In this document: piece by piece, positions 45,946-58,204 of the stretch
Layout of the letters: each line of letters begins with the position of its first letter
How positions within the stretch are numbered: the stretch's first letter is position 1
Assembly: GCA_032158295.1 (NCBI GenBank)
Contig: CM063244.1
Span: 3,476,510 to 3,540,509 of the forward strand
Direction of reading: 5' to 3'
From: Pycnopodia helianthoides
Taxonomy: Eukaryota; Echinodermata; Asteroidea; Forcipulatida; Asteriidae
Length of the DNA: 64,000 nt
Program-made: the position numbers and the translations under genes
The notes under the pieces: model-generated
What the model was told of the DNA's origin: nothing
What the model saw: the letters and a program-made list of their open reading frames with translations, nothing else
The model's database searches: none

Positions 45946-46060
45946 ATGCTCTTATGACTGCATCCTTGTTGACAAGGATGATGAGGTGCCCCAAGGGTAG
46001 TAGAGGTAAATTGTGATGACTGACTCTGCGCTAATAGCTCGGCAGTCTGGTTCAGGACAT
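45946..46060 (-). CDS. Candidate exon upstream of 45362-45515
   Basis: Between a possible acceptor (TGTGACTATAG) and a donor (GTAGGAGG) the minus strand is open: DVLNQTAELLAQSQSSQFTS, then TTLGAPHHPCQQGCSHKS. Its end phase joins in frame to the next candidate exon. The sequence is polar and rich in Q, S and T, like a disordered cytoplasmic region. No family was recognised. The in-frame join is modest support; a chance open stretch remains possible. Confidence 0.25.
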
Positions 46061-47913
46061 CTATAGTCACAATGGCAACTTGTTTGGTGCCATAGGACGA
46101 TCAGTTTTCATGCAGCTGTATTCTTACATGCCCACTAGGAACCATTCTTTTCTTCAGATCTTACCCCCGAAAGACTATTGCGTTACATTGTGTAGGAAGT
46201 TCTAATATATGGGCAGACAGGGTTTAAGTTAATTGCAACTCATTGTACATGAAGTGAGGATATAAGAGCCCGATGAATATCAATTAAGGGTTCCTCACAT
46301 GATTACCATTTGGTTTTGTTGGCACTAATGCTCCAATACATTAACAGTCATTCGCTTTGTCTCCTTGTACAAGAACTAGTTTAGAGGGCCTACACTTCAT
46401 TTCATTCAAACAAGAAGAAAATGAAAAACTACATGACGTTAACTTATTTTGAAACTGAATTAAGAATAACTTGCTGTCAATTTGATGAAACTGTTGCAGA
46501 GAGAGTGTTGGTTGAACTTCATCGTTGACAGCAACAGAATAGTTAATGGCCTGGTGTTCTGACCCTACAGCAGAGTCTTTCACGCAGGCTTATAACTTTA
46601 GCCTTTGAAAAAGACTCTGCTAGGGTCTAAACGTCAGGCCATTAATTATGTCTTGCATTTATACCCTAGGTCCTTTTGGTTGGTAAGCAGTCTATAGCAG
46701 CTAATTCTATGTGTTCCCTATGTTTGACAGCTTAAGTTCAATCAAATATTAACACACAAATATAACAAATTTTCATCAGAAAAGCATTTGTCTAATAGTC
46801 TGTTGATCTGACGTAGTTTTAATGGCAGGGTGCTCAGCTGTTAGATGATTATACTCATATACGTGCATTTCTTGCTATTTTCTTGAAAAGCTCCATTGGA
46901 ACGGACTTATCATCCAACATGGCTCATTCCTGATCCACATTATCGCAATGGTGTACAGTAGATTGGATAGAATATCTTCTGTCTAGTCTGCCTCTTTTCA
47001 AGAAACATTAAACAAATTAATCTGTGAGAATTTCATTTGAAGAAAGTGCCAGTTTTTGTGAGTAGGTCAACAGTTTGATTTTTTTCAAAATTGTTGTTCA
47101 TGTTATAACGCTCAGTTAAATTGCCTTGCCAGACACAGATGGAAATATTGGCAATCTTGATGTCAATAGAGATGTTACTAACAACACCTTCAAAGTTAAT
47201 TTCAAGATTTCTTCCTGTTGCAATGATTTTGTCCGGAGGGGGGGGGGGAGTATTGGTAGGGTGAAAAATCAGATTCCTGATCAAAATACCATTCTCAATG
47301 ACACTGTGAACTTTGCCACGTCAAGGAAAGATAGTGTGTAGACAAATTTAGCAGAGATTTGTCAGCGATTGCGATCACATCATCTTTATTAGCTATGAAA
47401 TGTATATAGTCAGCTTGCTAGACATGAGGGTGTGTTGCACTGGTTGTATTGGCAGAGTTTGCTTGTTGGGTATTTTTCATTTTATTCTCACTTTTGGCAT
47501 TCAGGTTTGAACCCTGGCCAGGAAAATCTCGAATTCAATTTCTAAATGTAATTTCCTTGGGCAAACTCCCTCTTAGAGATACAATTTTCATCATCCGTCA
47601 TCACAATGTAGTACCATCACCCACAGACCAAAAGTCACATCACCAAGGACACTATAGCAAAAAAAACAATCAGTGTACAGTGTGCATATTCATAATATTG
47701 TACACCACAGGGGTGTCTGGTGTTTTTTTGGATGCCTTCTTTTGACTTTACACACCATGTTTAATCCACCTGGACACCTTAGGCCCGTGTCTCAATTGAT
47801 GTATTTGGCAGTTGCTATGACCAGTGGCAGTGGTTATTGCCGCGGCAGCCAATAGCCATAACCATAGCCAAAGCTGCTTGAACGGCTCACAGCCTTCTAG
47901 TCAGACTCTGGCT
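46061..47913. other. Non-coding stretch with two foldback segments
   Basis: 46543-46645 is a hairpin: TTAATGGCCTGGTGTTCTGA and CAGCAGAGTCTTTC against GACTCTGCTAGGGTC and CAGGCCATTAA; half of a related hairpin is seen near 60340. 47800-47880 is a weaker inverted repeat around TATTGCCGCGGCAGCCAATA. Nothing else was recognised. Confidence 0.5.
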
Positions 47914-48180
47914 ACTACCTTACAAAAGGGTATGGCAATTTATGTAGAATGACCATTATTATAATGTCAGGTGAATCAAAGAATGTCCAACACATTGAAA
48001 GGCTTGCCTCTTTTTATCTAACAGTGAAGCTACTTCTTGTAACTACTACCTTACAAGTAAGAGTGTGGCAAGTTATGTAGAATAACCATTATTATAATGT
48101 CAGGTAAATCAAAGAATGTCCAACACATTGAAAGGCTTGCCGCTTTTTATCTAACAGTGAAGCTACTTCTTGTAACATAG
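47914..48180 (+). repeat. Tandem duplication of about 133 bp
   Basis: TACTACCTTACAA through AGTGAAGCTACTTCTTGTAA occurs twice; the copies differ at only about half a dozen positions. Recent local duplication. Confidence 0.9.
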
Positions 48181-48453
48181 ATTGCACCAGAAGGAAAAGA
48201 AAACATCCACACGGAACAAAAACAGCAATCTGCACCTGCAGGACCCGTTAGCGTAGCCAAAGACACTGGCCAGGCTCGCTAGGAATTATCTTCTCCAAAT
48301 ACACGGTGTTTTAGTAAAGCACTGCTTGATTGGGTTAAAGACTAAATCAAAACATTGTTGCCGGAATAGTAATTGATTTTTCAGTGGATCAGTTGGTTGT
48401 GTGACATTCGCCAGTCAGTACCTGTGATCAACGTTATAGAATCACTTCCTCCT

Positions 48454-49022
48454 AATGCGCCGTATTTTTGACCGCGTGAGGGCGCTCTCAAAAACATTTT
48501 TATCACTTCCAGGGGTATAACTTATCGTTTGCTCAGCTACCTGTGTACAGTTAAGCATCGGCGTTCTGTCACTTCAGTGCGCAAGAGAGTTTAGTCAGTG
48601 CTTCTAGAATCTGAGGTAATAACGGCTCCTTCAAAGGTCTTATTTTCCGTGATGGATATGACGTCTGGTAGTAATGTGTTTCAGTCTTTAACTGTCTGAA
48701 GCAGTTTTTGTTTGCGGAGAACAGTTGTTTCAATAGTTGTTAATGTAAGTATAAAGAGGAAATGATGAGCCACGCTTAACTGCCAGTTCTGATATTTTTT
48801 AAGATTAGATGCAGGGCTCTTTATTTCTTTAAAGGAGCCGTTATTAATCCACCTTAGAATCTAGAAGCACTGACTAAACTCTCTCGCACACAGAAGTGAC
48901 AGAACGGGATGTTAAAACTGTGCACAGCTACCTGAGCAGACCGTTAATGGCTTAAGTTATACCCCCGGAAGTGATACAATTATTTTTGAGAGCGCCCTCA
49001 CGCGGTCAAAAATACGGCGCAT
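48454..49022. mobile_element. Foldback element with ~190-bp arms
   Basis: AATGCGCCGTATTTTTGACC at the left and its complement at the right. The pairing continues through CGCGTGAGGGCGCTCTCAAA, AGAGTTTAGTCAGTGCTTCT and ATAACGGCTCCTT, so each arm is about 185-195 bp around a ~190-bp centre. The arms are more CpG-rich than the surroundings. No second copy was seen in the window. Confidence 0.88.
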
Positions 49023-49193
49023 TTCTCATTCAGTGGGAATAGATGATGACGCAGTCGAGTTTCTGTGAGCACAAAATCACTAGTAAAAAAAACAAACAGT
49101 TTGCTACTTTACATTTCCAGAATAGTTAACGATGCTGATGTTAAGAAACAATTACTGTTATTTAGTATAAGATTTATAAAATATAAATGTTTA

Positions 49194-49535
49194 TTAAAGG
49201 TATTGTACACTTTTGGTAACAGCTCATAATCAGTGTCCACATTTTGTGTGATTAAACATATGCATGAACAAACAAACATGTGAAAGTTTGAGCTCAAGTG
49301 GTCATCGAGGTCACAAGAAAATAGTGAAAAGAAATCTTATGTGTTTTCTGTTTTTTCAAATTATCGCGCGCGATAATTACTATTGTTTTACTCGTTTCTC
49401 AGAAACGATAGCATTTTAGGCAGAAATATTTTCAGGAACCCTTTCTACCATTACTTACTTTAAATCATGTAAGTTATGTGTGAATCTGTGAACATTGTGT
49501 TTTTCAATCTTACCAATAGTGTACAGGGCCTTTAA
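49194..49535 (+). mobile_element. TTAA-flanked MITE, family B, copy 2
   Basis: Nearly identical to 1524-1866 with the same ends and the same central palindrome. The high identity suggests that the family moved recently. Confidence 0.88.
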
Positions 49536-49539
49536 CTCA

Positions 49540-49832
49540 GATATTGGAATGATATTTTTCATTCTTTCATTCTTACTTGAGGGAAGGACCTAACCATCGG
49601 AATGCTGTGTGTCTTTGTTGTCCAGGTCTTTGTTAGTCACGTGCTTTGTGCTTTGTCTGTTCTGTCTGTATTAACTCTGTATTTTTGGAATGGCCACTCC
49701 CTAACACAAGCTGTGCTTCTTTGGCTGTGCCCTTAATTCCTAAAATTCCTGTATCACTTTGCTTACTTTGTTGTATTTATATTGATTGAGGAATTTGGAA
49801 ATAAATGTAATGAATGAATGAATAATGAATGT
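49540..49832 (+). mobile_element. Probable LINE 3' tail
   Basis: The sequence ends GGAATTTGGAAATAAATGTA followed by AATG repeats, the pattern of a non-LTR 3' end. A similar end is at 63750-63830 (TTTGGCCTCCGGGCCAC, then GAATGAAT repeats). Confidence 0.4.
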
Positions 49833-50586
49833 ACATGTGCCATCTATTTAAAACATTTGTCAAACTGTATTGTCGTGTAAATCTTACTTGATGGGTAAGC
49901 TGCAGACTGCATTTGTGTCCTCAAGACTATAAAATTATATACTTCCTGACATGCAAAACATGGATTCTTCTGTCATTATTATTGTTACTCTGTTTTGTTG
50001 TTTGCTTTTGTTGGTTGTCATGTTTGTTTTTCCTATCTGTTTTGTCTTATTGTTTGTTTGTCTGATTTTGTGAGTATTTTTGTTTGGGTCCCTTTTTCTT
50101 CAGTACTAAACATTCCATTGTATTTTTAAGCCACTGTTATCGTTTTAAAAATATTTCTGATGTAAGTATTTGTTTTTGTATACTTACTTTTTATGTAAAA
50201 TTTCCAAATAAGTCAAAAGTGTTTTTAAAAGACAATAACAACACTGCCCTCTAGTGCCTAGTTTAGTTGTGAGCCACTGGAATTTGATTTCCTCCAAAAC
50301 CGTTGTGAAATAACATCACAAGGTTAAATTAAAGTTTCTTGTGTTAGTTGTTTCATTCGTAAAGTACGTCTGCAATTATCATGTAAGGCTCCTAAGTTGA
50401 AAAACCATAAAATGTGTTCATCAATAAAACAAACGAAGAGTGGGATAACCATAAAGCTAAATACAAGTAAAGTTAAACTGCCTTTGTAACCTTCCGACAG
50501 AGAAGCTGTAAAAAAAATATTAATAGCATCGTTTGGTATAACAACAACCTTTCAAAGACCGCGTCTGACAAACTTCACAAATAACA
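49833..50586. other. Non-coding stretch
   Basis: AT-rich with T-rich runs. No supported feature. Confidence 0.5.
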
Positions 50587-50587
50587 T

Positions 50588-51123
50588 AAGGCCAAATAAA
50601 AAAAAAGACCAGTTGATCGTCCCCGCCCGCATCCTTTTTGAGGCCGCATCCTTTTTTTAATTATTTAAAAAAAAAAATGTTTATTATTATTATTTTTTTT
50701 GCCTGATATATCTATGCTTGGCAACAATAATGTACAACTACAATAATGTGAAATAAGCCTAGTTACTGAATCAATGGGGTGCCCCAATTCGACCAGCGAA
50801 ATGCGTGACGCGCGCTCACTTGACGTTCCACGATCATTCTTACATAATGTAGTTTCAGCTCTTTTTTAAGGGTCCACTCACAGGCATGGCCCTGGGTGAG
50901 CTGCGAGATGGTCTTTGTGTGTGTGTTTTATTTCGCACCAAAAGCAAATTTCTTAAGCCTTGGTATGCATGGTCAGTAGCGGACGAAAAACGCATGCTAT
51001 TTTGGTGGCCTGTTTGAATTGAAATACTTGGCGGCCATCTTAGAAAAAAAATAAAAAGGCCCTTATCCTCCTCTTTTGGGAAAAATCAGGATGATCAACT
51101 GGTATTTTTTTTTATTTGGCCTA
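50588..51123. mobile_element. MITE family G, copy 2
   Basis: TAA then GGCCAAATAAAAAAAAAGAC and CAGTTGATCGTCC at the left; GGATGATCAACTGG and TTTATTTGGCC then TAA at the right. Longer than copy 1; the centre holds additional GC-rich sequence (GCGAAATGCGTGACGCGCGC). Confidence 0.8.
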
Positions 51124-51639
51124 AGCTATTTAATCAGCAACTGTTATTCAGTATGTAGTACACACAGCATCTGTAACTTAACTGGTTTTTTTTGCAACTG
51201 AACAGTGCACCCAAGATATAATTTGTAAATTATATTATGTTTCTAACTTTTGATATTTAACTGTGTTGACAAATTGGTTAATTCTCGATTTTTAGAAGAA
51301 GAAACTAGAGCTTCCACTCAAGTCCCAGTGGACTTTCTGCCACAGCTTGGTTGATGGTCGACCTTAGTATGATCTCACAACTCCTTTTATGATGCAATGA
51401 AGCTCAACTGTAAAGTACATAGCTATTAAATGGATTACACAGAACAGTGTATTTAATGACATAACTGTCTACAGTTATCCCAAGTACACACTCAAAAGAG
51501 ATTAGGAAACCTGGTAATTAGGATGGTTATGAATGATTGGATGAAAAGTAGCACTTGCTAAAAGCTGACAGGACACTGTACTTTTAATACTAGTCGACCA
51601 TGAAGGAAGCATGGAAGAAAGAACACAACCAGGAAGAAA

Positions 51640-51935
51640 CCACTTGCTTGGATGCTTATACTCAACATGAATATTCAGTAGGCCCGATGAGGAAGAAGCC
51701 ACTTGCTTGGATGCTTATACTCAACATGAATATTCAGTAGGCCCGATGAGGAAGAAGCCACTTGCTTGGATGCTTGGACTCAACTTGAATATTCAGTAGG
51801 CCCATGAGGAAGGAACCCCTTGCTTGGATGCTTGGACTCAGCTGACAGTTCAGTAGGGCCCTATGAGGAAGAAGCAACTTGCTTGGATGCTTGGATTCCT
51901 CATGAATATTCAGTATGTCTTTGTATGAAAACAAA
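51640..51935 (+). repeat. ~62-bp tandem array
   Basis: About four and a half units of GAGGAAGAAGCCACTTGCTT, then GGATGCTTATACTCAACATG, then AATATTCAGTAGGCCC. The first units are almost identical and the later ones diverge. Confidence 0.9.
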
Positions 51936-52213
51936 ATCTTTCTCGAGAATCAGGTAGGAACGGCAACCCATTATCTAAATGTCTCTATATGTTGACGCTA
52001 TATTCCTTAATAAAACTCAGCAGTCTCAGACTTTTTCCCAAAGTCCCCACTTTCTTAATTAAAGACTCTGTTTATTAAAAAAAATAGTGCATCACAAACT
52101 GAACTTTGACCTTGGAGCTCCTCTTAAAAAAATATATATATATAAAAAAAAACTAAACTCAAGATGCTTCACATATCTGAGCCATCAACTTTCAAACTTG
52201 GTCTCAATAACCA
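51936..52213. other. Spacer without recognised features
   Basis: A TA-rich run near 52130-52150; nothing else. Confidence 0.4.
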
Positions 52214-52498
52214 GGGGCAAATTTCACAGCGCTGCTTAACGGTAAGCAAATTTTGTGCTTACAAGAGCAGAAAAATTTGCTTAAGCGAAGCGTATTTCAC
52301 AGGTTAGCAAGAAAATTGGGCGGCCAGCCTGCGCGTTCACCATGGATTTGCATTGTTGCGTCATTCATGTTCATACAGTAAGCCCTAGAAGGTTAGCATG
52401 CCTTTTTTTCATTCGCTTGCGGTTAGCAGCGCTACGAAACGGAAACTCGCACAGTATGCACAAAATCGGCCGTTAAGCAGCTCCATGAAATTGGGCCA
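52214..52498. mobile_element. MITE family H
   Basis: The ends are GGGGCAAATTTCACAGCGCT and CTGCTTAACGG at the left, with CCGTTAAGCAG and CTCCATGAAATTGGGCC at the right. Inverted ends of ~28 bp with a few mismatches. Segments at ~3228-3405 and ~54290-54415 end in the same ATTGGGCCC word and may be older relatives. Confidence 0.75.
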
Positions 52499-53312
52499 AG
52501 GTTCTATTTTACCAGAGCTGGGCCAATTGTCATAGCACTTCTTACCACAGAGTTATAAAGCGTAGTTTCTATGGGCTGCATGTACTAAGCTCCAAGTCAA
52601 ACAGTGCTATAAAAATGTGTGTATATGATCTCTTCAAACAAAAGAGCAATGTGTTAATCCAATTTTTTTTTTTCCAAGAATCAATATCTATACACCTGTT
52701 TATTAGTACCAGTTTTTTTCTCAAGGACATTAAGTCTGCAAAGCACAGGTTGGCATGTGTGGCTTGAAAGCCTGGTATCGTATGGAGTCTGTGAATTTAG
52801 TGTTTAGGTTTTTAAAAAAAAAGTACAACAGATGACAGGAAAAAAGCAAGTAGTTAAAATACAATTAAATGGTCCTAAATTCTGGCTTCACCTCGTGAGA
52901 ACAGTAGTGGCGTGGTGTATAGTTTTTAATTTTTTTAATTTATTTTGAGAAAGATTGGTAGAATAAAACATCAAGCCTTCTACAATTTTGCAATTATACC
53001 ACAGGTTTTTTTAGCTGGTAACAATCAAAAGGCAAGACAAAACCGTTTAAATAAAGTAAAGCAAAAAAAAAAGAATCACAGAAAAATGAAAAATTGAAAA
53101 AAAATCATGGGGCCATTAATGGCAAATGAGGAATAAAAACTATTAATAAACCCAAAATATGAATAATTATGAGGGTCAATGGATGTATGCAGGTATACAG
53201 CCCCATGGTACTCTACTCAAAATTCAGATTAAATCAGAGACAGAAATGTTACAGGTCATTGCAGTCAGTAGAATTCAACAACAGTCTCACCCGAAAGCAC
53301 ATTATGGCAGCA
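52499..53312. other. Non-coding stretch
   Basis: AT-rich with A and T homopolymer runs. No supported gene; the short ORFs near 53159-53290 run into the family E element. Confidence 0.45.
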
Positions 53313-53514
53313 CACACATTCTATTTTTTGCATCCCTGTGTGGCGACATCTTTTGTTCTTTCCTTTGTCCCTGTAGTTAAGGACCCTCCCATAGACTTTG
53401 TACACAAAATTCCTTGTGGAGCAACCCAGTCCTTAGAATTTCCCTATGGAGACCCTTTGTTATCCCTTTTCTGTTTTGTTCTCGGTCTCCATAAGGTAGT
53501 GAAAATGAAATCAC
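53313..53514 (+). mobile_element. 200-bp element, family E, copy 2
   Basis: Almost identical to 30428-30627 over its full length. An ORF at 53169-53531 runs through it but merely reads the repeat. Confidence 0.8.
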
Positions 53515-55106
53515 TCTGCCAAACACAATAAACCATCAGGCACATTTTTAGTTTTTGTAATCCATTATTTGCATGTTAAGTGAAACTTTTGGTACATTTA
53601 ACAGAAACTTAATAAAACAAAAGACAAAATCACTTTGCTCAAATATCGTTTATATTTGATTGAAACAATCTAAATAACCATATGAAATATCTTGACAAAA
53701 AATTTCCCTTAAAAAAATCCCTTTTTATAAATGATTTTTGTATACCTAATTGTTATAAAATAACTTGATGAAACTTTCACAACCTGGCAGGATTTTGCAT
53801 TTATTGAAACCAGCAGTTGGAAGTTATTTCATTCTTCCCAAAAACCAATGATGTACTTTACTTTAAGAATTTTAATTTTTCACTGCTACATAATGATAGC
53901 CTACACCTGTTGGCAGATAATTGCTTTATGTGCAGAATACAATGATAGTAGCCAAGTAGCCAAGTGTAATGCAACTCTTACAGTCATTGCTAATATTCCA
54001 CTAAATTCATCTTCAAAGGCAGGTCTAGTGTACATTCCTATGCTGAAGGTAAATAAGGTAGGGACCATACCTTATCTAGCAGTCTAAAAGATAAACGAGT
54101 GTAACATTCTCTAATTAATTACACGATAGCAGTAGTTAATGAGATATCGTTAATAAACGTGTTCTGTACTGAAGACATATTATGCATTAGGTATGGCATT
54201 GCCAACAATAAGCAGCCAGACTTAAGTAATTAAAATGCAACTACCATGCACAATTTAGTTGATGAGTTTTTCCCCAGATTTCCAGATGGCTAACGTTGCA
54301 GTGTACAATTACATGGCAGTGCTTCCCCCCAGAATCCTGTATTTACGACGCCCTGTGCATCTATTGGTTGTAAGCGCAGAGTTCCACGGTACGCAATGCT
54401 ATGGAATTGGGCCCCAGGTTGTGAAACAATACACTTTGTTGGTCACAGTATGTTAAATAATTCATACAGTTCTTGCCAAAATGCAAGAATAGTTGTATTT
54501 TTCTCCAAAAATATCCTGCTTGCTCTCATTTGAGAGATTTCTTCTGAAAAATAATGATATTACAGCTGCATTTTCAAATTGAGTTTGTTCCTTGTAAGTA
54601 ATTTGGTTTTCTGATTTTAGTTTGTGGAGGTGATGAAATATCTGATTTTTATTACTGTCACAAGGTATTTGTCAATACAAACACATACATCCAGATGAAC
54701 GACCACAAAACATTTTACCCAATTCCACTACTTCGCCGTGATACAATACTGCCTTTACTGACATTTCCCTTCATTTGCATCAAATGTGTAGGGGGGAAAA
54801 AATGAGAAAAGCACGCCAAGAAAAGACCTAAAGCGACGCACACAGGTCAATCTGATTTCTTTACAATCCACAAGGGAAACATCAACACAAAGCTGTCTCT
54901 AACAGAAATTAAGCCCCAATATTGCATGACAATAAGGCAATCCCTCAAGGGGTATATGAATGAAGCTAAATCCCATGGGGCCTAAGAAGATGGGAAAAAA
55001 AAACTTGCATTTTACATGCAAATCATCAAAGCATCAAGGTTCCTTTATTTTTTTTAAAAGGTTAAGATTCGATTCAAATAGATAGGTTGCAGTATGATGT
55101 AAATGG
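53515..55106. other. Non-coding stretch
   Basis: Mostly unique AT-rich DNA; a possible family H relative at ~54290-54415 (ends TATGGAATTGGGCCCC). No exon was recognised. Confidence 0.45.
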
Positions 55107-55284
55107 GCCATCTTTACAGGCAGTTTGGAACAAACAGTCGTGCGTTTCGTGTGAGAACGGCGTGCAACACGCGCGCATTTCACGAAACTCATTGCAGGAT
55201 TGGTCAGTGAACAACGCGGCTGCGTAAATAAGTCGAGCGTTTGACGCACCTGCAAGCCAAAATGCAATTTGCCCGTAAAGATGG
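55107..55284. mobile_element. GC-rich inverted-repeat element
   Basis: GGCCATCTTTACAGGCA at the left and TGCCCGTAAAGATGGCG at the right form inverted ends. The interior is unusually CpG-rich for the window (GCAACACGCGCGCATTTCAC, ACAACGCGGCTGCG). About 178 bp, non-coding. Confidence 0.65.
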
Positions 55285-55494
55285 CGTCTACTGGGAACTA
55301 TCTATAGTGCTTGGGCACTAGGGACCAATATATCAGAATAGGCCTATATGAATAGTCACATTCAAATCAGTCTTCTCAGAATTCACTTTACGTATAAGAA
55401 TAATTGAAAAAATTTCTTCTTCTTTTTTGCACTTTCTGACTTTCTGGGTGTACTAATTGCATTGGGGATAAAGAATATTGTTTTGTTAAACCCC

Positions 55495-55888
55495 TAAAAG
55501 GAACATTACAGAATTGGTTTTTGCTAACAAAACAGTTGCTGGCAGTGTAAGCACTTCATGTAACCCACCATATACATAAACTGACAAACCTGTAGAGGTT
55601 TGAAATCGATCGGCCATCTGGGTCACGAGAAAATAGTGAAAAACCGATTACACAATTGCATGAAATCATATAGATTCAACAAATGAATGAAACACTCACT
55701 GAGCGATAAACTCCAATCGGAAAATGAGTTTATTAATTTCTCATCAAATATGGCATTTCAGACAGAAATATTTCAAGGGATGTTTTCTGCTATCATCATC
55801 ATTGGACCGTGTAAGTTTTATGTAAATCTGTGATCAAAAAGTATATTTTACAAGTTTGTTTCTTACCAATTCTGTAATGTTCCTTTAA
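55495..55888 (+). mobile_element. MITE family A, copy 8
   Basis: AAAAGGAACATTACAGAATT to GTAATGTTCCTTTAA, with all internal landmarks. A ~48-bp direct repeat (TACTAATTGCA, then GGATAAAGAATATTGTTTTG) lies just outside on both sides, at ~55449-55494 and ~55921-55971. Confidence 0.9.
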
Positions 55889-56029
55889 CAGTTTTGACGT
55901 TCTCTTTTAAAATAATGGGTTTACTAATTGCAATGGGGGATAAAGAATATTGTTTTGTTAAAACCCTTAAACTGTTGTGTACACCCGCATGCTAACAACG
56001 AAGATTTGAAAAGGCCTCTCGACATTGGG

Positions 56030-56200
56030 CATATTCCATGGTCCAATGGTAAGACATCTGTTCTAGAATAAAATTGGTTCAAATCCCACCGGAGTAGCCA
56101 GAGGATTTTTTTTCCCCACACGACTTAGAAAGCATTGAGTATACAGTGCTTAGCGGACAAAGCCACATCGGTGCAACCGAAGAGGATAAAACCAAGATAA
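56030..56200 (+). mobile_element. tRNA-derived SINE (second family), best copy
   Basis: CATGGTCCAATGGTAAGACA (box A region), GGTTCAAATCCCACCGGAGT (box B region), then GCATTGAGTATACAGTGCTT and CATCGGTGCAACCGAAGAGG. Head, body and tail are all present. Confidence 0.75.
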
Positions 56201-56840
56201 TATTACCTGAAACTACAAACCGTAAAATATAATTTAGAATTGATTCATATAATATAATAAAAATCGAAAAAAATAAGTATATAATGAGAAATGGTATAGA
56301 TCTTAAATGACAGATTTAAAAAATAAAAAAAAAAGTTCAAAAATTTCTAAAGAGGGTTTTAGACTCAAACACAGCACACAGATGAGGACACAAAAACTAC
56401 TAGTTAACACATGTTTGGTGACAAGAATAATACGGCCATCCTTGGAATACAGACGTCGGAAGCCATATAGACAAATTACTAACTGAAGGAGGTTTAAGAA
56501 CGGATCATTATGATGTTGAAATGAAGCAAGCGTTTCTGCGTGTGTTTCAAGGGCGAACATATTTGACAAGCTATATATGCATTCACCTATGTATCCTAGA
56601 AAGGACGAAGGGCTCGTCCGTGACTGTGCTTATACCCTTAGCGGAAAAAACTTGCCACCTACGCAGGCAGAAAACTTGGGTTGTAAATAAGAATATTTCA
56701 ATGATTGATGAGGAATTAATGTGTCCTTGTAAACAAGTAATGATCAATTATTGCCAAACAACATGGTAAACAGATGACGTCATGCTTCGTAAAGTCAGAC
56801 TTTCAGCTTAGGACAAAATAACTGTAAGCTGTATTGATAG
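56201..56840. other. Non-coding stretch
   Basis: No supported feature. Overlapping short ORFs on both strands look like chance. Confidence 0.45.
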
Positions 56841-57033
56841 GTGCACAGCCACAATCATGGGTACACATTTTTTTTTTTTTCCATGTAATGAACAACCGTT
56901 TGAAAACCAGTGATGTTACAGTTATTTCAATGTTGTTTGTAAATTAATTAACCAGCGCTGTGTGAATAAAGAGTAGAAAGTACTTGAGTTTGTTGAGTAC
57001 AAGATCTGCAAAGAGTTATTCAATATTTATGTG
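56841..57033 (-). mobile_element. MITE family J, truncated copy
   Basis: GTGCACAGCCACAATCATGG, then AATTAATTAACCAGCGCTGT, then GTACTTGAGTTTGTTGAGTA. It matches the reverse complement of 61575-61820 but lacks the second end. Confidence 0.75.
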
Positions 57034-58204
57034 TAACATGCTTTACCTAGCTGTATTCCTTTCTTCATATCTGTATTAGGATAAAAATAGTGACCCAGTC
57101 TATATCAGTGACCAAAAAATAAGCACTTACTAGACAGAACTGTGACAGCTGTGGGATTTACATATAAAATGTCTCCTGAAAAGAATTTTGAGGACAGCAA
57201 AAGGTCTTTGATGTCATCTAGTCAAAGTAACAGGAAAGATGTGCATCTAATTTGTAGTAAACTACTTCTCTTTCTACACTGTAGTACTATCAGTAAGAGG
57301 ACAATGTGAATCCGTCTTTGCCAATGACAGAGATCATTGTAGGCGTGGACAAGGGTGATAATGGACTGCAGCCAAAGGCTAGCATGTTATCAGCGGCCAT
57401 CTTGCTTTTGTATCGCACTTTTCAATGGAAACTGAAATGCGTCCCATTTGTAAAGCAGCATGTGGCTAATGGTGATTCATTCAACTAGATAGAATGTTCT
57501 ATGGTTCGCAATGATGCATGCATTTGATGCATTATTACTACACCTGAATTTCAGTCACTGGATCACAGACCAAATTAATACGTAGCATCTGTAAGAAATT
57601 TATTTCTGATGACAAAATTCTGTTTGTAAAACAGACTTGAGAATCCATGAGTGTGAACAGTAACACAACCAAGTCGTGAAATATTCCATGCATTAAAACA
57701 AATATCCATCGGGGCTTGGTACCGGGGTGTGAGAAACCTTTATGTATTTGAAGTACAAGCACTGAATGCTGTCTTGTGCGCCTTCCTCGGCCTACGTAAT
57801 TACACACCAAGGGATACGCTTACATCCCCGGAAAAATTCATACTTTATTGTGCAGCGCTGATGGGGGAATTCATGCACAATCAATACTATGTAGCCGCTT
57901 GCACAATTAACACCCATATCCCCAATACACGCTTTATGCAACCATGATGAAGTTCAACATCCACTGGCACACGAGTTTAATGATTCTATTTCTGGGTGGG
58001 GTTAAAAAAAAAACGTGACAGTATCTTTTTTTTATAAATTTCCAGCCTGTTTTTCTTGTCTGCAGCAAATGAAGCATGCTGCCCTACTTCACAACCTTTA
58101 TTATGCACCTCACATAATTTGGAGTGAATTCGACCCCTTGTGCTAAAACAACAACTTGCATCAGTAACCATTGCTTGATGTTAACCAGCTTGGATGAGGA
58201 GGAT
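57034..58204. other. Non-coding stretch with one GC-balanced block
   Basis: 57300-57480 and 57700-57960 are less AT-rich than average and belong to no recognised repeat. The plus-strand open frame at 57729-57947 has no recognised product and no convincing splice sites. Confidence 0.4.
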
